Shown in pieces: positions 25,993 through 34,634 of a stretch of DNA of 54,480 nt (position 1 is its first letter; each line of letters begins with the position of its first letter). The stretch comes from JBBARC01 sp040400005 (GTDB taxonomy: Bacteria; Pseudomonadota; Alphaproteobacteria; Acetobacterales; Acetobacteraceae). The notes beneath the pieces were generated by a model that did not search any database, was not told where the DNA came from, and worked only from the letters and a program-made list of their open reading frames with translations. The translations under genes and the position numbers were made by a program. The stretch covers positions 1 through 54,480 of the forward strand of contig JBBARC010000017.1 in assembly GCA_040400005.1 (NCBI GenBank). The letters run 5' to 3'.

Positions 25993-26305
25993 GGCAACGG
26001 CTTTGGGGCTGCGGGTTAAGGAAGGAAGGCGAGGGGCTTTGCCCCTTCGATCCCCATTAAAGGCAAGCCTTTAAAATCCTTTAGCTTGGGGCCGGGGGGA
26101 AGGGGCCGACATTGATGTTGCAACCACTGTGCTGGCCCCTTCCCCCCGGCCCCAAGCTAGGGTTCTAAGGGCCTGCCCTTAGCGGGATCGAAGGGCAGAG
26201 CCCTCGCCTTTCTTTTTTACCCCGCCGCCCCAAAGCCGCTGGCCTTCCTTCGCTCGGCGGCATGGACTAGACAGGCGGCAAATCCCTTTATTACCGGAGT
26301 ATCTC
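25993..26305. other. fabH-ettA intergenic region
   Basis: 313 bases, mostly the PAL-B element (26026-26210). The last 95 bases should hold the ettA promoter; ACCGGAG before the GTG start is the ribosome site. No gene. Confidence 0.6.
26026..26210. repeat. PAL-B palindromic element, full copy
   Basis: A 185-base inverted repeat: the left end AAGGCGAGGGGC pairs with GCCCTCGCCTT at the right end; inside, GGGGCCGGGGGGAAGGGGCC pairs with its complement near 26140. Each arm contains further small hairpins (GGGGCTTTGCCCC, AAAGGCAAGCCTTT on the left; AAGGGCCTGCCCTT on the right). The arms are imperfect yet keep pairing, as expected of a structured RNA or decaying mobile element. It separates fabH from ettA. 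Confidence 0.85.
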
Positions 26306-27985
26306 GTGGCTAGTTACCAATATGCTTATGTTATGAAGGACCTGACCAAGTCATTTCCTGGCGGGCGTGAGGTTTTTAAGGGCATAACGCTGTCGTTTTT
26401 GCCCGGCGTGAAAATTGGCGTTTTGGGGGTGAACGGCGCCGGTAAATCCACGCTGCTGAAGATTATGGCCGGCATTGAAACGGAATATGGTGGGGAAGCG
26501 TGGGCGGCCGAGGGTATTCGGGTAGGCTATTTGGCGCAGGAACCGCATTTGGATGCGACCAAGACAGTGGCTGAGAATGTCGCCGAAGCGTTCAGCAGTT
26601 TGCGGGCGGCCTTGGCGCGGTTTAACGCGATATCCGAGCTGTTCGCCGAGCCGATGGACGACGACCGGATGAATGCGTTGTTGGCCGAACAAGCTGATTT
26701 GCAGGAACAGATCGATTCGCAAGACGGCTGGGAGCTCGACCGCCGCATTGAGATAGCGCTGGACGCCCTGCGTTGCCCGCCGCCGGAAGCGGATGTCACC
26801 ACGCTATCGGGTGGTGAAAAGCGGCGTGTGGCGCTGTGCCGTTTGCTGCTAGAAAAACCAGAATTATTGTTGCTGGATGAACCCACCAACCATTTAGACG
26901 CGGAAAGTGTCGCGTGGCTGGAAAAAACCCTGCGCGAATACCAAGGCACCGTGATGGTGATTACCCATGACCGGTATTTTTTGGATAACGTGACCAACTG
27001 GATTCTGGAAATCGAGCGGGGCCGCGGGTATCCGTTCGAGGGCAATTATTCCAGCTGGCTATCGCAAAAACGTAAGCGGTTGCAGCAGGAAGAAAAAGAA
27101 GAAAGCGCACGCCAGCGGGCATTGGCGGCGGAACAGGATTGGATTTCGGCAAGCCCGAAGGCGCGCCAAACCAAAAGCCGCGCGCGTATTCAGCGTTACG
27201 AGGAAATGCAGCAGAAAAGCCTGGAAATGTCGGGCAGTGTTGCCGACATCGTTATTCCGCCCGGGCCGCGCCTGGGCGGCACGGTGATTGAAGCGGAAGA
27301 CCTGCGCAAAGGTTACGGCAATCGCATGCTGATTGACGGGCTGAATTTCAAGCTGCCACCGGGCGGCATTGTCGGTGTTATTGGCCCCAACGGTGCCGGC
27401 AAAACCACGCTGTTTCGCATGATTACCGGTGGCGAAGTGCCGGATTCGGGTACGCTGAAAGTGGGCGAGACGGTAAAACTCGGCTATGTTGATCAATCGC
27501 GCGATAGTTTGGATTCCGAAAAAACCGTATGGGAAGAAATTTCTGGCGGCACCGACGTGATCCATTTAGGCAAGCGCACGGTGCCATCGCGCGCTTATGT
27601 GGGCGCGTTTAATTTTAAGGGCGCCGATCAACAAAAGCGCGTGGGCATCTTATCGGGCGGTGAGCGTAACCGCGTGCATCTGGCCAAGATGCTACGCACC
27701 GAAAGCAACGTTATTCTGCTCGATGAGCCAACCAACGATCTCGATATCGATACGCTGCGCGCGCTTGAAGAAGCCTTGGCTGAATTCGCCGGCTGCGCTG
27801 TCATCATCAGCCATGATCGCTGGTTTTTGGATCGCCTGGCGACCCACATTATGGCGTTTGAAGGCGATAGCCATGTGGAATGGTTCGAAGGCAATTTCCA
27901 AGCCTACGAAGAAGACAAACGCCGCCGCCTGGGCGTCCACGCCACCGAACCTCACCGCATAAAATATCGGCCTTTGGCGCGGTAG
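26306..27985 (+). CDS. ettA: Energy-dependent translational throttle protein EttA (ABC-F)
   Basis: Cytosolic ABC-F ATPase that binds the ribosomal E site and gates the first elongation steps by ATP/ADP ratio. The 559-residue protein carries two ABC cassettes: Walker A GVNGAGKST (41-49) with LSGGEKRRVAL and LLLLDEPTNHLD, and GPNGAGKTT (about 360) with LSGGERNRVHL and ILLDEPTNDLD. The linker between them (KRKRLQQEEKEESARQ) is the charged arm of the family. Start GTG at 26306 preceded by CGGAG. Closed by a PAL-C palindrome. Confidence 0.95.
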   Translation: MASYQYAYVMKDLTKSFPGGREVFKGITLSFLPGVKIGVLGVNGAGKSTLLKIMAGIETEYGGEAWAAEGIRVGYLAQEPHLDATKTVAENVAEAFSSLRAALARFNAISELFAEPMDDDRMNALLAEQADLQEQIDSQDGWELDRRIEIALDALRCPPPEADVTTLSGGEKRRVALCRLLLEKPELLLLDEPTNHLDAESVAWLEKTLREYQGTVMVITHDRYFLDNVTNWILEIERGRGYPFEGNYSSWLSQKRKRLQQEEKEESARQRALAAEQDWISASPKARQTKSRARIQRYEEMQQKSLEMSGSVADIVIPPGPRLGGTVIEAEDLRKGYGNRMLIDGLNFKLPPGGIVGVIGPNGAGKTTLFRMITGGEVPDSGTLKVGETVKLGYVDQSRDSLDSEKTVWEEISGGTDVIHLGKRTVPSRAYVGAFNFKGADQQKRVGILSGGERNRVHLAKMLRTESNVILLDEPTNDLDIDTLRALEEALAEFAGCAVIISHDRWFLDRLATHIMAFEGDSHVEWFEGNFQAYEEDKRRRLGVHATEPHRIKYRPLAR

Positions 27986-27995
27986 GGGTAGATGA

Positions 27996-28139
27996 AGGAA
28001 GAAAACTTCTTTTCTGAAGAAAAGAAGCAAAAGACTTTTATGATGTTGGCACCTGTGGCGCTTGGTGCTGCGGTGCCCCAGGCCCCGCACAGTAAAAGTC
28101 TTTTTGCTTCTTTTTCTTCAGAAACAGAAGTTTCTTTCC
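27996..28139. repeat. PAL-C palindromic element, full copy
   Basis: Outer arms AACTTCTTTTCTGAAG and CTTCAGAAACAGAAGTTT plus inner GCAAAAGACTTTTA and TAAAAGTCTTTTTGC pair with each other; each end is also a hairpin by itself. The loop carries TGCCCCAGGCCCC. It lies 10 bases behind ettA and ends 4 bases before the GNAT start, so it covers the position where the GNAT ribosome site should be. Confidence 0.9.
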
Positions 28140-28143
28140 TGCT

Positions 28144-28644
28144 GTGACAGCGCATATTCAAATCCGCACCGGTAGGCTTACGCTTACGCCGGTAACCGGC
28201 AGTGATCTTACGGATTTGATTGCGTTAAAGGCCAACCCACAGGCGTTTGCGTTGATGCTCGGGGGTATTCGTACGCCCTGGCAAACGATGGACGAGCTGG
28301 CGCAGGATATTGCGTATTGGGGGTGCCACCTGGTGGGCATGTTTGCGGTGCGCGAGGGTGGTGCTTTTCAGGGGGTGGTTGGGATTCACGATAGGCCTGA
28401 TGCGCGCGGGCATGCTTTGCGTTTTGCGGTGTGGCACGATGCCCGCGGGCGCGGGGTGGCGCGCGAGGCGGCCGGTGCCGCGCTGCGCGACGCGCACATG
28501 CGGGGCCGGCTAGCCCGGGTAGTGGCGGTGGCGCGGGCGGATAATTTTGGGTCACGCATTGTGCTGGGGTCGATCGGGATGCGCGAATGCGATGCGTTTC
28601 TGCGCGATGGCAATATCATGGTGGTGTATGAAAGCGTGGGTTGA
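28144..28644 (+). CDS. GNAT family N-acetyltransferase
   Basis: A 166-residue acetyl-CoA dependent acetyltransferase of the RimJ/RimL-like subgroup, judged by IRTGRLTLTPVTGSDLTDLIAL at the N-terminus, the acetyl-CoA loop DARGRGVAREAAGAAL and the late VARADNFGSRIVLGSIGMRE (N..S..vl..lGm). The substrate (ribosomal N-terminus, other protein or small molecule) cannot be told. The start is GTG at 28144, without a purine-rich ribosome site because the PAL-C arm lies there; a leaderless or structure-coupled start is possible. Confidence 0.82.
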   Translation: MTAHIQIRTGRLTLTPVTGSDLTDLIALKANPQAFALMLGGIRTPWQTMDELAQDIAYWGCHLVGMFAVREGGAFQGVVGIHDRPDARGHALRFAVWHDARGRGVAREAAGAALRDAHMRGRLARVVAVARADNFGSRIVLGSIGMRECDAFLRDGNIMVVYESVG

Positions 28645-28720
28645 GCGAGATCAAAGCGGCGTGCTCGTTCCAATATGCTGCGTTGCACCAAATTCATACT
28701 TGGGTCGCAAGGGTATAAGA

Positions 28721-28851
28721 CGCTACTTTTCTGAAGGAAAGTAGCAAAAGACGTTTATGATCCTGGGCTCGGGACTGCCCAGCACCGTGCGCACCGGGTG
28801 CTATCATAACAAAAGTCTTTTTGTTTCTTTTTCTTCAGAAAAAGAAAATAG
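28721..28851. repeat. PAL-C palindromic element, full copy
   Basis: Left arm CTACTTTTCTGAAGGAAAGTAG with GCAAAAGACGTTT, right arm AACAAAAGTCTTTTTGTTTC with CTTCAGAAAAAGAAA. Left outer hairpin is diverged but both of its sides changed together (CTACTTTTC with GGAAAGTAG), a compensatory change. The loop has CCTGGGCTCGGG. It lies between convergent GNAT and enoyl-CoA hydratase genes. Confidence 0.88.
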
Positions 28852-28862
28852 TTGATCTAGCC

Positions 28863-29651
28863 TCAAGCACCGCCAAACGCCGCCGTGCGCTTGGCCAAAA
28901 ATGCGCTGACGCCCTCGCGGAAATCGGCGGTGGCGCCGGCGGTGCGTTGGGCCGCTAGTTCTTCATCCAGTTGCGCCTCTATCGTGCGATCCAACCCTGC
29001 CAGCAGCAATTGCCGGGTGAGGCCGATGGAGTACGGCCCGGCGGCGAGGCGCGCGGCCATGGTGGCGGCGGCATCGGCCAGCGCGTCATCGGCCACCACG
29101 CGGTTGACCATGCCCCATTCCAGCGCTTTGGCGGCCGGCACGCGTTCGGCCAGCAGTGCCATTTCGCTGGCGCGGGTAAAACCTATGCGCCGGGCCAGCG
29201 CGTGGGTGGCGCCGCCATCTGGCACCAGGCCGATGCGGGTGAACGCCAACAGAAAAAAGGCGCTATCGGCGGCGATGATAATATCGCCCATCAACGCCAG
29301 GCTTAAGCCCACGCCGGCGGCAGGGCCGTTCACCGCGGTCACCAGCGGCACGCGGCGGGTTTTGTGGGCGGCAACCAGAGGGTTTACAAAGCGTTCCAGC
29401 ACGCCGCCAACATCGGTTTCGCCGGCATCGAGTGCCGCCGACCGTTGGGCGAGGTTGGCGCCGCTGCAAAAACCCCGGCCAGCGCCGGTCATGATGGCGG
29501 CGCGCACGGTGGGGTCGGTTTCCATGCGGGCGAACACATCCACCAGCTCGGCGCCCATTTGGGCGGTAAATGCGTTGAGCGTGGGCGCATCGTTTAACAC
29601 AATGCGGGCGACGTTGGCGTGCACATCATAGGTGATGGCCTGGTAGGTCAT
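28863..29651 (-). CDS. Enoyl-CoA hydratase/isomerase family protein
   Basis: A 262-residue crotonase-fold protein. It has the oxyanion-hole segment GAGRGFCSGANL, VNGPAAGVGLSLAL, and SAFFLLAFTRIGLVPDGGATHAL, with the C-terminal EEL(A/Q) helices. The LVPDGGATH string is typical of PaaG/PaaF-like 2-(1,2-epoxyphenyl)acetyl-CoA isomerases and hydratases; the exact reaction is open. ATG at 29651 follows GGGGGAA; a longer frame would run into the opposite gene. Divergent from an acyl-CoA dehydrogenase, which suggests shared use in acyl-CoA breakdown. Confidence 0.9.
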   Translation of the reverse strand: MTYQAITYDVHANVARIVLNDAPTLNAFTAQMGAELVDVFARMETDPTVRAAIMTGAGRGFCSGANLAQRSAALDAGETDVGGVLERFVNPLVAAHKTRRVPLVTAVNGPAAGVGLSLALMGDIIIAADSAFFLLAFTRIGLVPDGGATHALARRIGFTRASEMALLAERVPAAKALEWGMVNRVVADDALADAAATMAARLAAGPYSIGLTRQLLLAGLDRTIEAQLDEELAAQRTAGATADFREGVSAFLAKRTAAFGGA

Positions 29652-29727
29652 GTGCGGTATTCCCCCAAAATGCGGCCCATCTTGCGGCCTTGTGCGTGGC
29701 CCCGCACACTCGGTAAAAATGGGGGGC

Positions 29728-30969
29728 ATGATGATGGGCGCTATTGGGCAGAACCTGGCCGAGGATGTCCAGGGTGCAGTGGCCGGCATTGCGGCGTTTG
29801 CGCGGGCGGAGATTTTGCCGGTACATGCGGCCAACCGCGCATTGTTTGAAAACCCGCGGCTGCTGTGGCGGGAAGATGGCCGCCATGCCGATGCCGTGGT
29901 GGCGCTTATTCACCAGGTGCGCACCCGCGCGGCGGCGGCCGGGTTTTACACCATGTGCGTGCCCGAAACCCTGGGCGGCGGCGGTTTGGGCCATGTCGCC
30001 TATTTCGCCGCCTGGCAGCACCTGTTTCATATCTGCGGGCCGCAAAATTGGCTGATGCTGTATGCGCTTTCGCATTGGGCGTTCGGCCCCAGCCGCTTGT
30101 TGGACCAGGTCACCCCGGCGGCACGCGAAAAAATTCTGGCACCGATGATGCGCGGCGAAGAAAGCATGTGCTTTGGCTTGTCGGAGCCCGGCGCAGGATC
30201 GGATGCCGCCGCCATCATCACGCGCGCCACCAAAACCGCCAATGGCTGGCGCATAACGGGCCGCAAAATATGGACCACCAACGCGCCGCTGGCCGATCAC
30301 TGCATCGTGTTTGCAGTCACCGACACCGCCGCCGCGCGCGCCCGCAAAGGCGGCATTTCGGCGTTTTTAGTATCCACCCGCGCCCCCGGTTTTACCGTGC
30401 AGCGGGTGATCCGGTTTTTCGGCCATCTGGGTGGCGATGAGGCCGAACTGGTGCTGGAAGATGTGCTGGCCGAACCCTGGCAGTTGGTGGGTAACGAAGG
30501 TTCCGGGCTGGAAGCCGCCCTTTACGGCATAAATCTCGGCCGCATCTACAACACCGCCCGCGCCGTCGGCACGGCGCGCTGGGCGCTGGAAATGGCGTTT
30601 GGCCACGCCAACCTACGCCAAGCCTTTGGCCAACGCCTGGCCGATTTTCAGGGCGTCACCTTCCCGCTGGCCGAAAGTGCCACCGAAATTCACGCCTCCC
30701 ACCTGATGGGCCTAAACGCCGCAACCCTGCTCGACCGTGGCGAAAAAGCGATCAAAGAAGTGGCCATGGCGAAATGCTACGCAGTCCAAGCCGGCGTGCG
30801 CGCGGTGGATCGCGCCATGCAAACCCACGGTGCCATGGGCTTTACCAACGAACTCGGCCTGCACGAAGCCTGGCAGAATTTGCGCCAAATAAACGTCGCC
30901 GACGGCACGAACGAAATCCTTACCCGCACCATCGCCCAGCGCATGTTACGCGGCGATATGGCGTTGTAG
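29728..30969 (+). CDS. Acyl-CoA dehydrogenase
   Basis: A 413-residue flavoprotein dehydrogenase, third of its kind in the window. It shows MCFGLSEPGAGSDAAAI, ITGRKIWTTNAPLADHCIVF, GSGLEAALYGINLGRIYN and the C-terminal QTHGAMGFTNELGLHEAW with DGTNEILTRTIAQRML. Three ATG codons follow one another (29728, 29731, 29734) behind a GGGGGG ribosome site; 29728 is used here, but 29734 has the better spacing. Divergent from the enoyl-CoA hydratase. A PAL-A element ends the unit. Confidence 0.92.
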   Translation: MMMGAIGQNLAEDVQGAVAGIAAFARAEILPVHAANRALFENPRLLWREDGRHADAVVALIHQVRTRAAAAGFYTMCVPETLGGGGLGHVAYFAAWQHLFHICGPQNWLMLYALSHWAFGPSRLLDQVTPAAREKILAPMMRGEESMCFGLSEPGAGSDAAAIITRATKTANGWRITGRKIWTTNAPLADHCIVFAVTDTAAARARKGGISAFLVSTRAPGFTVQRVIRFFGHLGGDEAELVLEDVLAEPWQLVGNEGSGLEAALYGINLGRIYNTARAVGTARWALEMAFGHANLRQAFGQRLADFQGVTFPLAESATEIHASHLMGLNAATLLDRGEKAIKEVAMAKCYAVQAGVRAVDRAMQTHGAMGFTNELGLHEAWQNLRQINVADGTNEILTRTIAQRMLRGDMAL

Positions 30970-30989
30970 GCAAGGGCAAAGGCGAAGAA

Positions 30990-31108
30990 AAGGCTGGTGG
31001 GGCGAAGCCGCCCCCCCAGACCCCCGGCATTATGTTGAAGGTGTTTGGGCGCACTCCGTCAACAAATCGCCGGGGGTCTGGGGGGGGCGGCTTCGCTCCA
31101 CCAGCCTT
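30990..31108. repeat. PAL-A palindromic element, full copy
   Basis: Arms of about 39 bases (AAGGCTGGTGGGGCGAAGCC ... GGCTTCGCTCCACCAGCCTT) with an inner CAGACCCCCGGC / GCCGGGGGTCTG stem. The loop reads ATTATGTTGAAGGTGTTTGG and then ACTCCGTCA, close to the 11551 copy. Between convergent acyl-CoA dehydrogenase and ubiG; likely a bidirectional terminator. Confidence 0.92.
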
Positions 31109-31137
31109 CCTTTTCTTCGCCTTCGCCTAGCCTTGCC

Positions 31138-31887
31138 TTAAACCTTAGCAAAAGCCGCGATGTAATTAATGCGCACGGCGCGGGTTAGGCGCCAGTTGCC
31201 GCTGAGGGGGGCCATGGCCATGCCGGAGAGGTCGAGCAGCACGAGGCCGGCCTGGCGGGCGAAGGTGGCGAGGGTGTCGGGGGTTAGAAATTGGCGCCAG
31301 TCGTGGGTGCCGCGGGGCAGGATGCGGGCTACGTATTCGGCGCCGAATTTGGCCACGGCCAGGGAGGAGATGGTGCGGTTTAGGGTGGAGACCACCACCA
31401 AGCCGCCGGGGCGGGTGAGGGTTGCCAGGCCGGCCATGAACCCGGCGGGGTCTGGCACGTGTTCGATCACTTCCAGGGCGGTGACGATGTCGAAGGTTTG
31501 GTGCTCGGCGATGAGGGTTTCTGCCAGGGTGTTGCGGTAGGCAAGCGTGCGGTCGGGGTGGGCGTTTGGGGCGGTAAGGGCAGCGTGGGAGTGGGCGGCT
31601 TCTATGGCTTCGGGCGAGGCATCGATGCCGAGCACATTAAAACCGAGATCGGCCAGCGCTTCGGCGGCGAGGCCGGCACCGCAGCCTATATCTAATAGGC
31701 GGCCACCGCCTTGGCCAGTTTGGGCGCGGGCGTGATCGGCGATCCAGCGTACGCGTAGGGGGTTCATTTGGTGCAGCGGGCGCATTGGGCCTTTGGGGTT
31801 CCACCATTGGGTGGCGAGGGCGGAAAACCGGGCGATTTCGGCGGGGGATACGCCGCCGGCTTGCGGGGCAGGGGAGGGGGAGGTCAT
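31138..31887 (-). CDS. ubiG: Ubiquinone O-methyltransferase UbiG
   Basis: Bifunctional SAM-dependent methylase making both O-methylations of the ubiquinone ring. The 249-residue protein begins with the family-typical EIARFSALATQWWNPKGPMRPLHQMNPLR, followed by the SAM motif LLDIGCGAGLAAEAL, the GIDASPEAIEAA acidic loop and ALEVIEHVPD, and ends with RAVRINYIAAFAK. ATG at 31887. Divergent from cysS with a 76-base gap. Confidence 0.96.
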   Translation of the reverse strand: MTSPSPAPQAGGVSPAEIARFSALATQWWNPKGPMRPLHQMNPLRVRWIADHARAQTGQGGGRLLDIGCGAGLAAEALADLGFNVLGIDASPEAIEAAHSHAALTAPNAHPDRTLAYRNTLAETLIAEHQTFDIVTALEVIEHVPDPAGFMAGLATLTRPGGLVVVSTLNRTISSLAVAKFGAEYVARILPRGTHDWRQFLTPDTLATFARQAGLVLLDLSGMAMAPLSGNWRLTRAVRINYIAAFAKV

Positions 31888-31963
31888 GCGGTGAGGTTAG
31901 CCCCGTCGCGCCTCGCGGGGTAGGGGCTTTTGCGGTGGGGAAAAATCAGCCAGAAGCGGTGGT

Positions 31964-33313
31964 ATGCTGACTTTGCACAATAGCGCCACCCGTAGCCGGC
32001 AGGTTTTTACCCCGGCTGACCCTGCCAATATTCGCTTATATGTATGCGGGCCGACGGTGTACGACCTGCCGCATATTGGTAATATACGGTCTAACACCAT
32101 TTACGATGTGTTGGCGCGGGTGTTGCGGGTGCTTTACCCGCGCGTGACTTATGTGCGTAACATTACTGATGTTGACGATAAAATTAACGCCCGCGCGCAG
32201 CAGGCGGGGATTGCGATTGGCGATTTGACGCGTCGCACCACCGAAGATTTTCATGCCGACATGGCGAAAATTGGCAATTTGCCGCCGGATATTGAGCCTC
32301 GGGCGACTGAGCATATTGCTGAGATGATCGCGATGATTGAGGCGCTGATTACCGGTGGGCACGCTTATGCGGCCGACGGGCACGTGCTGTTTCGGGTTGG
32401 TAGTTATGCGGAGTACGGCAAATTATCTGGCCGCAGCCCTGAAGATTTATTGGCGGGCGCACGGGTGGAGGTGGCGGCCTATAAACAAGACCCGGGTGAT
32501 TTTGTGTTGTGGAAGCCATCGGCTGCGGATTTGCCGGGCTGGCCTAGCCCGTGGGGACGCGGGCGGCCGGGGTGGCACATTGAATGTTCGGCGATGGCAC
32601 ACAAATATTTGGGTGAGACGTTTGATATTCATGGTGGCGGCAGTGATTTGATTTTTCCGCATCACGAAAACGAACGGGCGCAAAGTAATTGTGCGCATCC
32701 GCATGGGCATTTTGCTAATGTATGGCTGCATAATGGCATGTTGCAGGTGAATGGGCAAAAAATGTCCAAATCTCTGGGTAATTTTTTCACCCTGCGGGAT
32801 GTGTTGAAGGCGGCACCCGCGGAGGCTATTCGGGTGTTATTGCTGCGCACACATTATCGCGCGGCGCTGGATTTTACCGATATTGGGCTTGTGGAAACCA
32901 AGGGTGATTTGGATAGGTTTTACCGGGCGATTGAAAAATCTGGTGCGACCGAAGCGGCCGCTGCGGTGCCGGCTGATGTGCTGGCGGCGTTGTGCGATGA
33001 TGTGAACACGCCGCTGGCTTTCGCGCGGATGTTTGGGTTGGCCGATCGGGCCATGGCGGGTGATGCCGTGGCGGGTGCGGATTTGCTGGCGGCGGGGCAG
33101 GTGATGGGGTTGCTAAAAAAATCCCCCACGCAATGGTTTAGGGGTGATGATGCGGGCGGCGAGGGTGCCGAGATTGACGCACTGATTGCGCAGCGCCTTG
33201 CTGCGCGCCAATCGCGGGATTTTGCGCTATCGGATAAAATACGTAATGATCTCGCCGCCCAGGGTATTTTGCTGGAAGATGGCCCAGGCGGCACAACATG
33301 GAGGAAAGCCTGA
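31964..33313 (+). CDS. cysS: Cysteinyl-tRNA synthetase
   Basis: Class I synthetase charging tRNA-Cys. The 449-residue protein has the zinc/cysteine site beginning CGPTVYD (C28), the PHIGN signature, GWHIECSAM and HHENERAQS for the remaining zinc ligands, and KMSKSLGNF. Its TGA overlaps the ATG of the downstream DUF305 gene (TGATG), so translation is coupled. Confidence 0.97.
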   Translation: MLTLHNSATRSRQVFTPADPANIRLYVCGPTVYDLPHIGNIRSNTIYDVLARVLRVLYPRVTYVRNITDVDDKINARAQQAGIAIGDLTRRTTEDFHADMAKIGNLPPDIEPRATEHIAEMIAMIEALITGGHAYAADGHVLFRVGSYAEYGKLSGRSPEDLLAGARVEVAAYKQDPGDFVLWKPSAADLPGWPSPWGRGRPGWHIECSAMAHKYLGETFDIHGGGSDLIFPHHENERAQSNCAHPHGHFANVWLHNGMLQVNGQKMSKSLGNFFTLRDVLKAAPAEAIRVLLLRTHYRAALDFTDIGLVETKGDLDRFYRAIEKSGATEAAAAVPADVLAALCDDVNTPLAFARMFGLADRAMAGDAVAGADLLAAGQVMGLLKKSPTQWFRGDDAGGEGAEIDALIAQRLAARQSRDFALSDKIRNDLAAQGILLEDGPGGTTWRKA

Positions 33314-33744
33314 TGCGTAAGCACATTTTTGCAGTAAGCCTGATGCTGGCGTGGCCGTTAGCGGCGGCCGCGCAAACACCGGCGGCACCTGCGCCACCCA
33401 TGCCGCCGGCGATGGCGGCGATGCCTGGGATGGCCCCCGCCGCCCCAGCCACCACCGATGCGCCATCCACCACTGCGCTAAAAGCGGCGATGGATAAGAT
33501 GCAATCCAACATGGCAATGAGTTACACGGGTGACGCCGATGCGGATTTTGTCGCCGGCATGGTGCCGCATCACCAGGGGGCGGTAGATATGGCGGAGGCT
33601 GAGTTGAAATACGGCCACGACCCTAAAATTCGGGATTTGGCGGCACGCATTGTATCGAGCCAAACGCACGAGATTAGCATGATGCAAAAATGGCAGGCGG
33701 CCCACGCCAAAGCCGCGGTTAAAGCCGGCAAGAAGGGTAATTAA
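33313..33744 (+). CDS. DUF305 exported protein
   Basis: A 143-residue periplasmic protein. Signal peptide MRKHIFAVSLMLAWPLAAAAQ, a Pro/Ala/Met linker (PAPPMPPAMAAMPGMAPAAP), then the DUF305 core DFVAGMVPHHQGAVDMAEAEL, ending in SSQTHEISMMQKW. The HHQGA and H..E..MM residues are those proposed to bind metal, and DUF305 proteins often stand with copper genes; here no copper gene is nearby. ATG overlaps the cysS stop; GAGGAAAG is the ribosome site inside cysS. Confidence 0.9.
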   Translation: MRKHIFAVSLMLAWPLAAAAQTPAAPAPPMPPAMAAMPGMAPAAPATTDAPSTTALKAAMDKMQSNMAMSYTGDADADFVAGMVPHHQGAVDMAEAELKYGHDPKIRDLAARIVSSQTHEISMMQKWQAAHAKAAVKAGKKGN

Positions 33745-33753
33745 GCAGAACTT

Positions 33754-34554
33754 ATGACCAAGAAGGAAGTTGGCACAGCGTTAGAACCTATCGGCAATCC
33801 GCCATGTGTTATTTTGGTGCGTCCGCAACTGGCCGATAATATTGGTGCGGTTGCGCGGGCCATGGGCAATGGCGGATTGTTCGATTTGCGGCTGGTGGCG
33901 CCGCGCGATGGGTGGCCGCAGGAAGGTGCCTGGCGCAATGCATCTGGCGCGCAGCTGATTTTGGATAATTTGACGTTATACGATAATGTAACAGATGCCA
34001 CCGCCGATTTGCATCACGTGTTTGCCACCTGCCCGCGGCCGCGCCACATCGTAAAACCAGTGCTGACTGCGCGCGGGGCGGCGGCGGAATTGGCCCAGTA
34101 TGCGGCGCGCGATTTACGCGTTGGGTTGATGTTTGGGCCGGAACGGGCGGGGTTGGATAACGATGATATGGCAGCGTGCGATGCGCTGATACGCTACCCG
34201 ATGAACCCCATTTTCACCTCGCTGAATTTGGCCCAGGCGGTGATGGTGATGGCCTATGAATGGTGGCAGGCGCGCGATGAAACGCCGGGCCGGTATTTCA
34301 TGACCAACGAAACCAGCATTGCCACCAAAGGGGAGCTGGAGAATTTTCTCACCCATTTGGTGGATCAGTTGGATGCCTGCGGTTTTTTGCGCAATGCGCC
34401 CAAACGGCCGGGCATGGTGCGCAATATTCGCCATTTGTTTCAGCGTGGCGAGGTAACGTTGCAAGAATTGCGCACGCTGCATGGCGTGGTGACGGAGCTT
34501 GCGATTGGCCGGCGGGTTAGGGGGCGGTTGGAGAAAGATATGATCGAGGATTAA
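33754..34554 (+). CDS. trmJ: tRNA (cytidine/uridine-2'-O-)methyltransferase TrmJ
   Basis: SPOUT-class methylase acting on the ribose of position 32 in the tRNA anticodon loop. The 266-residue protein has PQLADNIGAVARAMGN at the start, the knot motifs LMFGPERAGLDNDD and YPMNPIFTSLNLAQAVMVMAYE, and a helical C-terminal extension with FLTHLVDQLDACGFL and RNIRHLFQRGEVT, typical of TrmJ rather than plain TrmL. It lies 9 bases after the DUF305 gene and likely belongs to the cysS transcript. Confidence 0.93.
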   Translation: MTKKEVGTALEPIGNPPCVILVRPQLADNIGAVARAMGNGGLFDLRLVAPRDGWPQEGAWRNASGAQLILDNLTLYDNVTDATADLHHVFATCPRPRHIVKPVLTARGAAAELAQYAARDLRVGLMFGPERAGLDNDDMAACDALIRYPMNPIFTSLNLAQAVMVMAYEWWQARDETPGRYFMTNETSIATKGELENFLTHLVDQLDACGFLRNAPKRPGMVRNIRHLFQRGEVTLQELRTLHGVVTELAIGRRVRGRLEKDMIED

Positions 34555-34634
34555 ATTTGGGCGGCGCCGGTTGTGCGGCGCGGCGTTCATCATTAGTGTA
34601 TCCGCAGTTATAAATTAGGTGGGAAAAACATAAC

